Assembly (NCBI GenBank): GCA_963757185.1
Contig: CAVWQI010000010.1
Span: 124,001-188,000, forward strand
Direction of reading: 5' to 3'
Length of the DNA: 64,000 bases
Source: JAQBQB01 sp963757185
GTDB lineage: Bacteria; Gemmatimonadota; Gemmatimonadetes; Gemmatimonadales; Gemmatimonadaceae
In this document: positions 36,602 through 45,480 of the stretch, piece after piece
How positions within the stretch are numbered: the stretch's first letter is position 1
Layout: every line of letters starts with the position of its first letter
Program-made: the position numbers and the translations under genes
The notes under the pieces: model-generated
Database searches by the model: none
What the model saw: only the letters and a program-made list of their open reading frames with translations
Told to the model about the DNA's origin: nothing

Positions 36602-37978
36602 ATGGTCATCGCCCCCGGAATCTTTCGCCAGTACGACATTCGCGGCGTCGTCGACCGCGATCTGACGACCGACGCGGCCCACGCGCTCGGCGGCGCGTAC
36701 GCGGCGTACCTCGCCGAGCATCAGGTACGCGGGGCGATCGCCGTCGGGTGCGACAATCGGCCAAGCGGCGGACGTCTGCGCGACGCGTTGGTCGACGGCC
36801 TCACCACCGCCGGAGTCGACGTCGTGGACATCGGCGTCGTGCCTACACCGCTCAACTACTGGGCGCTGAACCAACTTCCCGTCGTCGGAGGGATCCAGAT
36901 CACCGGGTCGCACAATCCGCCCGAGTACAACGGCTTCAAGCTGTCCGTCGGCACCGGCTCGCTGCACGGCGACGAGATTCAGCATCTCTATCAGCTCACG
37001 CAACGGCCCACGCCCGCGGCACCGCGGCGCGGCACCGTGCGGGAAGAGCAGGTCATCGATCGCTATGTCGACGACGTCGCGCAGCGAATCGGCAAGCTCT
37101 CGCGCCCGATCCGCGCCGTCTACGATTGCGGTAACGGGGCCGGTTCGCTCGTCGCGTCGCAGCTGTTCGCCCGGCTCGGCCTGGCGAAGGGAAGCCGCGG
37201 CATCTTCTGCGAGAGCGACGGGACCTTTCCGAATCACCATCCCGATCCGACGGTCCCGGAGAACCTCGAGGATCTGATTCACGCCGTGAAAGAGGATGGC
37301 GCCGAAATCGGGATCGCGTTCGACGGCGACGCCGACCGGATCGGCGTCGTGGACGGCAAGGGCGGAATCGTCTGGGGCGACCGGATCCTCATCCTCTACG
37401 CGCGCGACGTGCTGAAGCGGACGGGTCCGGGACAGCCGATCATCTTCGACGTGAAGTGCTCTCAGTCGCTTGCGGACGCCGTCGAGCGCGCGGGCGGCAA
37501 ACCGCTCATGTGGAAGACGGGCCACTCGCTCATCAAGGACAAGATGCGCGAGACCCATGCACCGATCGCCGGCGAGATGTCCGGCCACATGTTCTTCAGC
37601 GAAGGGTTCTACGGCCACGACGACGCCCTCTACGGCGCGGCGCGGCTGCTGCGCATTCTCGCGGACTCGGGACAGACGGTCGCGCAGGCACTGGCCGACG
37701 TCCCGGAGCTGGTCGCGACGCCCGAGATTCGGATCGAGGTGCCGGAGGAGCTCAAGTTCGGCCTGGTCGATCGGGCGGTCGCCCACTTTCGCGCCAAGCA
37801 CGACGTGATCGACGTGGACGGAGTCCGCGTCCTCTTCGGCGACGGATGGGGCTTGATCCGCGCCTCGAACACGCAGCCGGTCATCGTCGCCCGCTACGAG
37901 GCGGCCAACGAGCAGCGCTTGGCGGCGATCCGCGGCGAGATGGAGGGATGGCTGTCCGCCCAAGGCGTACGCGTCTGA
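36602..37978 (+). CDS. Phosphomannomutase/phosphoglucomutase family protein
   Basis: Moves phosphate between C6 and C1 of hexose phosphates for nucleotide-sugar and LPS synthesis. The 458-residue protein has the phosphoserine loop TGSHNPPEYNGFK (S103), the metal loop FDGDADRIG (D241, D243, D245), the sugar-recognition GEMSGHMFF and the C-terminal phosphate site RASNTQPVIVARYE. The loop GEMSGHMFF fits the dual mannose/glucose PMM/PGM class (AlgC-like) better than phosphoglucosamine mutase, but substrate choice is not certain. It is followed one base later by the UPF0182 gene. Confidence 0.92.
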   Translation: MVIAPGIFRQYDIRGVVDRDLTTDAAHALGGAYAAYLAEHQVRGAIAVGCDNRPSGGRLRDALVDGLTTAGVDVVDIGVVPTPLNYWALNQLPVVGGIQITGSHNPPEYNGFKLSVGTGSLHGDEIQHLYQLTQRPTPAAPRRGTVREEQVIDRYVDDVAQRIGKLSRPIRAVYDCGNGAGSLVASQLFARLGLAKGSRGIFCESDGTFPNHHPDPTVPENLEDLIHAVKEDGAEIGIAFDGDADRIGVVDGKGGIVWGDRILILYARDVLKRTGPGQPIIFDVKCSQSLADAVERAGGKPLMWKTGHSLIKDKMRETHAPIAGEMSGHMFFSEGFYGHDDALYGAARLLRILADSGQTVAQALADVPELVATPEIRIEVPEELKFGLVDRAVAHFRAKHDVIDVDGVRVLFGDGWGLIRASNTQPVIVARYEAANEQRLAAIRGEMEGWLSAQGVRV

Positions 37979-37979
37979 G

Positions 37980-40436
37980 ATGACGATGCGGCGCTGGTTC
38001 GTGGTGGCGTTGGGCGGTATCGCGATCCTCTTGCTCGCGGGCCGCGCGTTGTCGGCGATATACGCCGACTATCAGTGGTATGAGGCGTTGGGGGCCGGCG
38101 CGCTCTGGCGGCTGCGCGCGGGGACGATCGCGGCGATCGACGCCGGAGCCTTCGCCGTCACGACGATTTTCGCATATGCGAACTTCTACGCCGTCCGGCA
38201 CTCTGTCGTGTCGCTGGTGTTCCCGCGCCGAGTCGGCAATCTGGAGATCGGCGAGGAGGTGCCGGGGAAGTACATGATCGCCGCCGCCGCGATCCTGGCG
38301 ATCCTCATCGGCATGCTGCTCCTGCCGTCCGGTGGGGACGGCTGGACGACGGCGATCCTGGCGCGCTCGGGGCAGCTGTTCGGCGAGCCGGAGCCCAACT
38401 TTCGCACGGACCTCGGGTTCTTCGTCTACTGGCTGCCGTTCGAGAACACGCTCTGGGATTGGTCGTTCATCGGTGTGGCCGTCATCGGCCTCGCCGTGAT
38501 TCTGCTGTACGCGCTGACGCCAAGCCTTCGATTTCAACGCGGAACGCTCCACATCTCCGGCTACGTGCGCCGGCATCTCACGGTCCTCGCGGGCATCCTG
38601 TTGCTGCTCGCGGCGTGGAGCTTTCGTCTCGACATGTACGCTCTCGTCACGTCGGGAACGGGCCCCGATGGGCTGTTCGGGTTCGTCGACGACAAGGTCG
38701 GCGTGACCGGCGACCTCGTGCTGGCGCTCGCGACGCTGGGCGCCGCGGCGGTGGTCATCTGGGCAGGCTTCGCCGGACAGTTTCGCCTGGCCGGCGTGGC
38801 CGTGCTCACAGTCGTCGTGCTCGGCTTGCTCGTACACGAGGTCGCGCCGTTCGCCGTCGACCACGTCGGTCCCGACGCTTACCGGCGTTCGCGCGACAAC
38901 GATTACATGTCCACTCGCGCCGCGTTCACCAAGCGTGCCTTCGCCATCGACTCGACGGTGCTCGACTCGGGGCGCGTCTACCCGACGCTCGCCGCGGCGC
39001 TGCCGTGGATTCCGGTGTGGGATGGCCCGTCGCTCAACCGTGCGATCGATCTCAATCGCCCCGACGACGCGAGCTCGGCGATCGGGTGGCGAACGTCTCC
39101 CCAGGGAATCGTCGCCAACGTCGTCAGCGCACCGCCGACAGGCGCGTCGCCGCGCGCGCCGTGGACGGCGGCGCGCGTTCTCGCCGCCGACGCGGACGAG
39201 CGGGGTGCGCCGCTGCGCGCCGCCGGGTCGGCCGCGTCGGCGACCGACGACAGCCCGCTCGACCTGCCGATCGTATTCCCGGGCGCGTCGCCGATAGCGG
39301 TCGTCTCCGATTCGCTGACGCACACCACCGGCGTCGCCCTCGACACGTTCCTGGCGCGTCTCACCGCCGCGTGGTCGCTGCAGAACCTGCGAATCTTGTC
39401 TCGGGACGTCGCGCAGCCGCACCCGACGCTCATCACGCACCGGGACATTCGCGACCGGCTGCATCGGTACGCGCCGTTTTTCTTCCAAGGGCGCCGCGTC
39501 GCGCCGCTGCTGTCGGGCGACACCCTGTACTGGGCCGTCGATCTCTACTCGGCGTCGTCGGACTATCCGCTCAGCCGGCGCGTGCAGATCGGCACGGATG
39601 AATTCAGCTATTTGCGCCACGCGGCAACGGCGGTGGTGCAGTCGTCGACGGGCGAAGTCATCCTCGTGCGCGATTCGTTGCTCGATCCGGTCGCATCGAC
39701 TTGGGTGCATCTGCTGCCGTCGATGTTCACGACGTGGCAGTCGCTTTCCCCCGGACTGCGCGCGCTCGTCGGTCCTCCACTCGACGGCCTCTACGCGCGG
39801 GCGACGTCGTTCGGCTGGTACGGACCGGGCCCGGGCATCGGACGGCGCGTTCCCGTCCTGAACGGCGCCGACAGCGCGCTCGCCGGAGACGAGGTGCCGA
39901 TCGCGCTACGCGGCGGCGGCTCGACCGCCGTCGCGCTTCCGCTGGTGGACGACAGCGATCGTTTGCGCGGACTGATCGTCGGACTCGGCGGCGCCTCCGA
40001 CTCGATGCTGTGGTATCCGCTGGCCGCGCCGGGTCCGCGTTGGGGCGCCGTGCTCGACAGACTTCGTTCAATCGACAGCGCGGGCGGCGCGTCGCATGAC
40101 GCGGCGGGGCCGCTCGCAACCGGCCGCGTTCGCGTGGTCCCGACTCGGTCGGGCATCGCGTTCCTCCAGCCGTCGTACCGCTGGCGTTCTCAAAACGCGC
40201 CGTCGATCGGACGAGTCGCGCTTCTCTCCGACGACACCGCCCGGTCAGTCGCGCCGCCGTTCGGGCTGGTGCCGCCCGTGCCCGCATTGCCCGCCACGGC
40301 GTCGCCCGAGGTGAAGAACAGCGCGAGCGCGCTCTACGACGCGATGCGCGACGCGCTGCGCCGCGGCGACTGGGTCGCTTTCGGCCATGCGTTCGACGCG
40401 CTCGGGCGATTGCTCGCGCCGGAGAAGCGGAAATGA
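37980..40436 (+). CDS. UPF0182 family membrane protein
   Basis: An 818-residue protein of unknown function from the UPF0182 (COG1615) family. About seven hydrophobic helices lie in the first 300 residues. The family features YADYQWYEALG near residue 25, FVYWLPFEN and HLRR-like turns are present, then a large soluble region (residues 300-818). The soluble part contains PYRLHR-type segments such as LHRYAPFFFQGR and YWAVDLYSASSDYPLSRR, probably periplasmic. It is shorter than the roughly 900-1000 residues of actinobacterial members. The stop overlaps the carbamate kinase ATG. No role is known. Confidence 0.85.
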   Translation: MTMRRWFVVALGGIAILLLAGRALSAIYADYQWYEALGAGALWRLRAGTIAAIDAGAFAVTTIFAYANFYAVRHSVVSLVFPRRVGNLEIGEEVPGKYMIAAAAILAILIGMLLLPSGGDGWTTAILARSGQLFGEPEPNFRTDLGFFVYWLPFENTLWDWSFIGVAVIGLAVILLYALTPSLRFQRGTLHISGYVRRHLTVLAGILLLLAAWSFRLDMYALVTSGTGPDGLFGFVDDKVGVTGDLVLALATLGAAAVVIWAGFAGQFRLAGVAVLTVVVLGLLVHEVAPFAVDHVGPDAYRRSRDNDYMSTRAAFTKRAFAIDSTVLDSGRVYPTLAAALPWIPVWDGPSLNRAIDLNRPDDASSAIGWRTSPQGIVANVVSAPPTGASPRAPWTAARVLAADADERGAPLRAAGSAASATDDSPLDLPIVFPGASPIAVVSDSLTHTTGVALDTFLARLTAAWSLQNLRILSRDVAQPHPTLITHRDIRDRLHRYAPFFFQGRRVAPLLSGDTLYWAVDLYSASSDYPLSRRVQIGTDEFSYLRHAATAVVQSSTGEVILVRDSLLDPVASTWVHLLPSMFTTWQSLSPGLRALVGPPLDGLYARATSFGWYGPGPGIGRRVPVLNGADSALAGDEVPIALRGGGSTAVALPLVDDSDRLRGLIVGLGGASDSMLWYPLAAPGPRWGAVLDRLRSIDSAGGASHDAAGPLATGRVRVVPTRSGIAFLQPSYRWRSQNAPSIGRVALLSDDTARSVAPPFGLVPPVPALPATASPEVKNSASALYDAMRDALRRGDWVAFGHAFDALGRLLAPEKRK

Positions 40437-41440
40437 GCGACGCGGCCACAAAGGGAGGCGGGGGGAAGAATCGCATCGCGGTCGTGGCGCTCGGCGGCAA
40501 TGCGCTCGCGCCCGCGGGCGAGCCTGCGACCATCTACAACCAGTTTCGACACACCCGTGAGAGCCTTGCGCCGATCGTCGAGTTGATCCACGACGGATGG
40601 AACGTGTGCGTCGTTCACGGCAACGGCCCCCAGGTCGGCGACGAGCTGGTCCGCAACGAGGCGGCGCGCGAGGAAGCGAGCCCGCTGCCGCTCGGAGTTC
40701 TCGTCGCGGCGACCGCTGGCTGGATCGGCTACATGATCCAGCAGTCGCTGGAGAACGCGCTGATGCGCGAACCGGGCGGGCCGCGCATCGCGCGGAGCGT
40801 GGCGACCGTGATCACGCAGGTGCAAGTCGACCCCAACGACCCCGCGCTCAGACAGCCCACGAAATTCATCGGTCACGCGCTCTCCAACGAGCGGGCGGCG
40901 GAGCTCGAACACGAGGGATTCGTGACAAAAGCGGACGGTCACGGCAACCAACGCCGCGTCGTCGGCAGCCCGATTCCGCTCGGCATTCGCGAATTGGACG
41001 TGATCCGCACGTTGATGGACTCGGGAACGCCGGTGATCGCGTGCGGCGGCGGCGGCGCGCCGGTGTATCGGCATCCGACGCTCGGCTGGGAAGGGATTGA
41101 CGCCGTCGTCGACAAAGACCTCGTGGCCGCCGTCCTGGCGCGAGACTTGGGCGCCGGGCTGCTCTTGATTCTCACCGACGTCGAAGCGGTCTACGCGGAG
41201 TGGGGGACGCCCCGGCAGCGTCCTTTGACCAAGCTCACCGCCGATGAGGCGATGGAAATGGACCGGGAGAAAGCTTTCGGCGAGGGAAGTATGGCGCCGA
41301 AGATACGGGCGGCGATTGATTTCGTCCGCCGCACGGACGCCGCGCGCTTTGGCGCCGAACCGCCGCGCGCGATCATCACGTCGCTCGCGCGCGGGCGGGA
41401 CGCCGTGCACGGCGAAGCGGGAACCACGATCACTGCATGA
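40433..41440 (+). CDS. arcC: Carbamate kinase
   Basis: Makes ATP and carbamate from carbamoyl phosphate in arginine or purine fermentation, or runs the reverse reaction. The 335-residue protein has VALGGNALAPAGE at the N-terminus, VHGNGPQVGDELVRNE, GVLVAATAGWIGYMIQ, CGGGGAPV and LLILTDVEAVYAEWGTP, all standard. The ATG overlaps the upstream UPF0182 stop as ATGA. Arginine deiminase and ornithine carbamoyltransferase are not in the window, so the pathway it serves is not visible. Confidence 0.94.
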   Translation: MSDAATKGGGGKNRIAVVALGGNALAPAGEPATIYNQFRHTRESLAPIVELIHDGWNVCVVHGNGPQVGDELVRNEAAREEASPLPLGVLVAATAGWIGYMIQQSLENALMREPGGPRIARSVATVITQVQVDPNDPALRQPTKFIGHALSNERAAELEHEGFVTKADGHGNQRRVVGSPIPLGIRELDVIRTLMDSGTPVIACGGGGAPVYRHPTLGWEGIDAVVDKDLVAAVLARDLGAGLLLILTDVEAVYAEWGTPRQRPLTKLTADEAMEMDREKAFGEGSMAPKIRAAIDFVRRTDAARFGAEPPRAIITSLARGRDAVHGEAGTTITA

Positions 41441-41465
41441 ACGACACGACGCATACGGAGAACGC

Positions 41466-42611
41466 GTGAACATTCACGAGTATCAGGCGAAGGAGCTGCT
41501 GCGAAAGGAAGGCGTTCCGATCCCGCCCGGCGAGGTCGCGAAGAGCGCCGCCGAGGCCGAGTCGATAGCGCGCAAATTCGGCGGCACGGTGGTGGTGAAG
41601 GCGCAGGTGCACGCCGGCGGCCGCGGCAAAGCGGGAGGCGTGAAGCTCGCCAAATCGCCGGAGGAAACGCGCGAGATCGCGGGCAAGATCCTCGGCATGC
41701 AGATCAAGGGACTCACCGTCGAGCAGGTGCTCGTCACCCCGGCCGCGGACATCGCGACTGAAGCGTACGCCGGCGTCATCCTCGACCGCGCGACGAAGAA
41801 GCCCGTGTTCATGGTGAGCCCGGCGGGCGGCATCGACATCGAGGAAGTGGCGGCTACGGCGCCCGACAAGATCCTCAAGCTGCCGGTCGATACGCGCTAC
41901 GGCTTGCAGCCGTATCAGGCCAGCCGCCTCGGCTTCTTCCTCTACAAAGACGGCAAGCAGGTGCGCGCCGCGGGGAAGATCCTCATGCAGCTCTACGCGG
42001 CGTTCATGAAGAACGGATGCTCGCTGGCCGAGATCAATCCGCTCGTCACGACGCCGAATGGCGACGTCGTCGCGCTCGACGCGAAGATGGTGATCGACGA
42101 CAACGAGCTCGATCGGCACCCGGAGATCGCCGCGCTACGCGACGAGAGCGCCGAGGCCCCGAGCGAGGTGCAAGCGCGCAACGCGAATCTCACGTTCATC
42201 AAGCTCGACGGAGACGTCGGCTGCGTGGTGAACGGCGCCGGACTCGCGATGGCGACGATGGATCTCGTGAAGTACTACGGCGGCGACCCGGCGAACTTCC
42301 TCGACATCGGCGGCTCGTCGAATCCGGAGAAGGTCGTCAACGCGCTCAAGATCATCACGGAAGACGCGAACGTGAAGGCGATCCTGTTCAACATTTTCGG
42401 CGGCATCACTCGGACGGACGACGTGGCCAACGGCATCGTGACGGCGACGAAGCAGAATCCGCTCAAGGTGCCGATCGTCATCCGACTCACCGGCACGAAC
42501 GAAGAGATCGCGATGAAGATCCTGCAGGAGAACGGCTTCTCCGCGTCGTCGGACATGGACGAGGCGGTGAAGAAGGCCGTCGCGCTGGCCAAGGGAGGGA
42601 AGGCCGCGTGA
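41466..42611 (+). CDS. sucC: Succinyl-CoA synthetase subunit beta (ADP-forming)
   Basis: Binds nucleotide in the TCA substrate-level phosphorylation step. The 381-residue protein starts VNIHEYQAKELL (GTG 41466) with the ATP-grasp motifs VVVKAQVHAGGRGKAGG, EINPLV and the GCVVNGAGLAMATMD loop, and ends in the alpha-contact region FGGITRTDDVA. An in-frame extension upstream of GTG 41466 lies in arcC and is not homologous. It overlaps sucD by 4 bases. Confidence 0.96.
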   Translation: MNIHEYQAKELLRKEGVPIPPGEVAKSAAEAESIARKFGGTVVVKAQVHAGGRGKAGGVKLAKSPEETREIAGKILGMQIKGLTVEQVLVTPAADIATEAYAGVILDRATKKPVFMVSPAGGIDIEEVAATAPDKILKLPVDTRYGLQPYQASRLGFFLYKDGKQVRAAGKILMQLYAAFMKNGCSLAEINPLVTTPNGDVVALDAKMVIDDNELDRHPEIAALRDESAEAPSEVQARNANLTFIKLDGDVGCVVNGAGLAMATMDLVKYYGGDPANFLDIGGSSNPEKVVNALKIITEDANVKAILFNIFGGITRTDDVANGIVTATKQNPLKVPIVIRLTGTNEEIAMKILQENGFSASSDMDEAVKKAVALAKGGKAA

Positions 42612-43477
42612 GCATCTTCATCGACAAGAACACGACCGTCGTCGTGCAGGGCATCACGGGCCGCGACGGCTCGTTCCACGCCAAGCAGATGCTCGAGTAC
42701 GGCACGCGCATCGTCGCCGGCGTCACGCCCGGCAAGGGCGGGCAGAAGTTCGAGGATAAGACGCCGATTTTCAACACCGTGGCCGACGCCGTCGCCGCGA
42801 CGGGCGCCAACACGACCGTCATCTACGTGCCGCCGATGTTCGCCGCCGACGCGATTCTCGAGGCGGCCGACGCGGGCGTCAAGTTGATCGTCGCGATCAC
42901 CGAAGGCGTTCCGGTGCTCGACATGACGCGCGTCTATCCGTTCGTCAAGGAGAAGGGCGCGCGGCTCATCGGCCCGAACTGCCCGGGTCTCATCACGCCT
43001 GGACAATCGAAAGTCGGGATCATCCCAGGGCGCATCTGCACGCCGGGCGGCGTCGGCGTCGTGAGCCGCTCGGGGACGCTCACGTACGAAGTCGTCTACC
43101 AGCTGACTCGCGCCGGCCTCGGCCAATCGACGTGCGTCGGCATCGGCGGCGACCCGATCAACGGAACGAACTTCATCGACTGCCTCGCGGCGTTCGAGGC
43201 TGATCCCGCGACGAAGGCCGTGGCGATGATGGGAGAGATCGGCGGCACCGACGAGCAGGACGCGGCGACGTTCGTAAAGCAGAACATGAAGAAGCCGGTC
43301 GTCGGCTTCATCGCCGGCCAGACGGCGCCGCCCGGACGGCGGATGGGTCACGCCGGGGCGATCATCTCCGGCTCGGCGGGAACGGCGGCGGAGAAGATCG
43401 CCGCGTTCGAGGCGGCGGGAATGGGCGTCGCCAAACGGCCGATCGACTTCGTGACACTGTTGAAGGAGAGACTCTGA
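42608..43477 (+). CDS. sucD: Succinyl-CoA synthetase subunit alpha
   Basis: Carries the phosphohistidine and CoA site. The 289-residue protein begins VSIFIDKNTTVVVQGITGRDGSFH and has the CoA loop GVTPGKGGQ, GPNCPGLI, and the phospho-His segment GHAGAIISGSAGTA. GTG 42608 overlaps the sucC stop. Together with mdh and sdhCAB this window holds much of the lower TCA cycle. It ends 23 bases before a convergent minus-strand gene; the gap holds only the palindrome GTCGACGTCGAC. Confidence 0.96.
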   Translation: MSIFIDKNTTVVVQGITGRDGSFHAKQMLEYGTRIVAGVTPGKGGQKFEDKTPIFNTVADAVAATGANTTVIYVPPMFAADAILEAADAGVKLIVAITEGVPVLDMTRVYPFVKEKGARLIGPNCPGLITPGQSKVGIIPGRICTPGGVGVVSRSGTLTYEVVYQLTRAGLGQSTCVGIGGDPINGTNFIDCLAAFEADPATKAVAMMGEIGGTDEQDAATFVKQNMKKPVVGFIAGQTAPPGRRMGHAGAIISGSAGTAAEKIAAFEAAGMGVAKRPIDFVTLLKERL

Positions 43478-43500
43478 GCCGCGGCGTCGACGTCGACGAT

Positions 43501-44144
43501 CTACCGCCGAAGCAAGCGTTCGACGCTGAGACCCACGAATAGCGCGCGGGGCGCCGCGAGGGAGGAGCAATCTGGGAACCTGCCCATGCACTCTTTGATG
43601 TAGCGGTGCCCGAATACAGCGTGGCAAACGGCCGCGCGCGTATCACGCTCCCATCGGACAGTTGGTACGCGAGCGTCGTCGCGAATCCGTCGTCGCGACG
43701 GATTGCCCCGGGGCCGAAGACGCGGTTCGTATCTGCTCGTTGGTGGATGTATCCAACGATCACGTACGGTCCTCGGTCCCCGCGGATTCTTCCCAGCTCC
43801 GCGTAGGGCATCGGGAGCGTCGCGGCAAGCGACGGGATGAGAGCGCCTACGCCCACACCGCCGTCTAGGCCGAGGAGAAGACGACTCGGCAGTTGAACGT
43901 AGGCGTCGAGCTCGAGTTCGAACGGGCTGTCTAGTCCGGCGCCGAATCGAAGCCCGGCGTCCAACGAAGTGTCGCGTAACCCGAATGCGAGCCCTGCTGA
44001 CAGCGGCGGCAACGCAAACGGCGGCCAGCCCGGCATCGTGTCGCCGATGCCGCCGAATCCGACCGACATGTCTGCCGACGGACCCGGCTCGACACGAGGA
44101 CAATGCGTCACCGGCGGCACGCACCCCGCCGCGCAGGCGAGCAC
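43501..44144 (-). pseudogene. Putative outer-membrane lipoprotein, frameshifted
   Basis: I do not recognise the family. Reading from 44144, the frame opens with LACAAGC, a likely lipobox. Upstream codons (44145-44182) spell RRTRRTNVAALAVV, a good signal-peptide start that lacks its own start codon. The body alternates Gly with hydrophobic residues (AGLAFGLRDTSLDAGLRFG, LLLGLDGGVGVG), as in outer-membrane barrels. Near 43595-43605 the frame changes: the other frame finishes YIKECMGRFPDCSSLAAP and ALFVGLSVERLLRR with a stop at 43501. The unshifted frame would instead run antisense into sucD to 43362. Two defects (no clear start, one frameshift) mean real decay is more plausible here than in the other shifted genes. 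Confidence 0.55.
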
Positions 44145-44231
44145 TACGGCGAGGGCCGCTACATTTGTGCGGCGCGTTCGCCTGACATCCCAGGTCGAGC
44201 GACACCCCTCTCGAATTCACAGGCACACCAC

Positions 44232-44660
44232 ATGGCCGGCACCTATACCCTCACCATCATCAAACCCGACGCCCTCGGCTCCGCCAAAGCGGGGAAGATC
44301 ATCGCGCACCTCGAGCAGCAGGGCTTCAAGATCCGCGCGAGTCGGGTCATGCACATGAATGAATCCCTGGCCGGCGAATTTTACGCCGTGCACCGCGAAC
44401 GTCCGTTCTTCAAGCCGCTCGTCTCGTTCATGACCTCAGGCCCGTGCATGCCTATGGTCCTCGAGAAGGAGAACGCCGTCGCCGCGCTGCGCACCGCCAT
44501 CGGCGCGACCGATCCCGCGCAGGCAGAGGCGGGCACGGTTCGGAAGCTCTACGCGGAGTCCAAGGAGCGCAACGCCATTCACGCCTCCGACTCCGACGAA
44601 AACGCCCAGCGCGAGTCGCGCTTTTTCTTCGCCGAATCCGACGTCCTCGGCGCCGTCTAG
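44232..44660 (+). CDS. ndk: Nucleoside-diphosphate kinase
   Basis: Transfers phosphate between nucleoside triphosphates and diphosphates. The 142-residue protein begins MAGTYTLTIIKPDA, with catalytic H117 in NAIHASDS. The segment before it is GTVRKLYAESKERN rather than the RGDF of most Ndk proteins, a variation seen in other bacterial groups. The ATG at 44232 matches the family N-terminus. Upstream in-frame sequence reads through the lipoprotein promoter region and is not homologous. Confidence 0.95.
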   Translation: MAGTYTLTIIKPDALGSAKAGKIIAHLEQQGFKIRASRVMHMNESLAGEFYAVHRERPFFKPLVSFMTSGPCMPMVLEKENAVAALRTAIGATDPAQAEAGTVRKLYAESKERNAIHASDSDENAQRESRFFFAESDVLGAV

Positions 44661-44690
44661 CGTCGATCTAAGCTCTGTCGCTCCAGCAAC

Positions 44691-44719
44691 TTGTAGCAAG
44701 CAAAGTGACGGGCTACTTT
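44691..44719 (+). promoter_or_regulatory. Candidate promoter of the yceD-rpmF-plsX-fab operon
   Basis: TTGTAG (44691-44696) and TACTTT (44714-44719) are 17 bases apart. The second box ends 6 bases before the ATG at 44726, so transcription from it would begin at or next to the start codon. Confidence 0.3.
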
Positions 44720-44725
44720 TAAGGG

Positions 44726-45238
44726 ATGCTGTCATTCGACATTCGATCCCTCGAAGCACACGCCGCGGTCGTCGACGACGTGCTGTCGGCCGACGATCCG
44801 GTGTGGGAAGAAAGCGATCGAAAGCCCGTCGACGGCGTGCGGGTCACTGGTCGAATCTCGTCGGCCGGCCAAGGCCGTTTCTACTGGCATGTTCACCTTC
44901 ACGGCGACGTCGTCCTCGAGTGCAGCCGCTGCTTGGCTGACGCCGAGGCGCACGTGGACGAGGAGGCGCACATCATCTTCGCCGAAGAGGGAGGCGAAGA
45001 CGCCGACGAACCCGACGTGTACGTGTACGAACGCGCGGCGTCGGACCTCGACCTTCGCCCCGCACTTCGCGAGCACTGGCTGCTCGCGGCACCGGCCTTC
45101 GCGCTCTGTCGCCCCGATTGCAAAGGGCTCTGCCCGCGCTGCGGCGCCGATCTCAACGCCGGGGCGCACGAATGCGCGACGGAAACGGCCGACCCTCGGT
45201 GGGACGTGCTGAAGAAGCTCAACGTCTCGTCGCGATAG
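44726..45238 (+). CDS. yceD: YceD/DUF177 family protein
   Basis: A 170-residue protein of the DUF177 family, almost always encoded just upstream of rpmF. In E. coli and plants it is linked to 23S rRNA or ribosome large-subunit maturation. It has two Cys pairs, CSRC near residue 71 and CPRC near 136 (with C131 and C150 nearby), and an acidic middle (FAEEGGEDADEPDVYVYE). The DUF177-rpmF-plsX-fab order is the conserved bacterial arrangement. AAGGG lies directly before the ATG. Confidence 0.9.
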   Translation: MLSFDIRSLEAHAAVVDDVLSADDPVWEESDRKPVDGVRVTGRISSAGQGRFYWHVHLHGDVVLECSRCLADAEAHVDEEAHIIFAEEGGEDADEPDVYVYERAASDLDLRPALREHWLLAAPAFALCRPDCKGLCPRCGADLNAGAHECATETADPRWDVLKKLNVSSR

Positions 45239-45295
45239 TTCTCCTCCGCACACCGCGCCCGCCGGACCTCAAACCACCAGCAACTCTCTCCGACC

Positions 45296-45478
45296 ATGGC
45301 CGTCCCCAAGAGACGTACCTCGAAGCGAAAGAAGCGCGCCCGTAACACGCACAAAAAGGCGCCCGCCGTCATTCTGCAGGCTTGTCCGAAGTGCGGTTCG
45401 CCCAAGCGGCCGCATCGCGTCTGCGGCGAGTGCGGCTACTACGCCGGTAAACAGCGGGTCGAAGCCAGGGAAGCGTAG
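45296..45478 (+). CDS. rpmF: 50S ribosomal protein L32
   Basis: A 60-residue ribosomal protein, MAVPKRRTSKRKKRARNTHK followed by the zinc-binding pairs CPKC and CGEC. It is the zinc-containing (C+) form, so no zinc-independent paralogue is implied. It starts 57 bases after yceD and ends 2 bases before plsX. Confidence 0.97.
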   Translation: MAVPKRRTSKRKKRARNTHKKAPAVILQACPKCGSPKRPHRVCGECGYYAGKQRVEAREA

Positions 45479-45480
45479 CC

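Noticed and set aside
43362..43500. Extension of the minus-strand lipoprotein into the 3' end of sucD
   Set aside because: It appears only after the frameshift near 43600. The alternative frame gives a sensible barrel-like end at 43501 and avoids overlap with sucD.
43478..43500. The palindrome GTCGACGTCGAC in the sucD/lipoprotein gap as a terminator
   Set aside because: The self-complementary stretch is short and lacks a T tract on either strand; it could be chance in GC-rich DNA.
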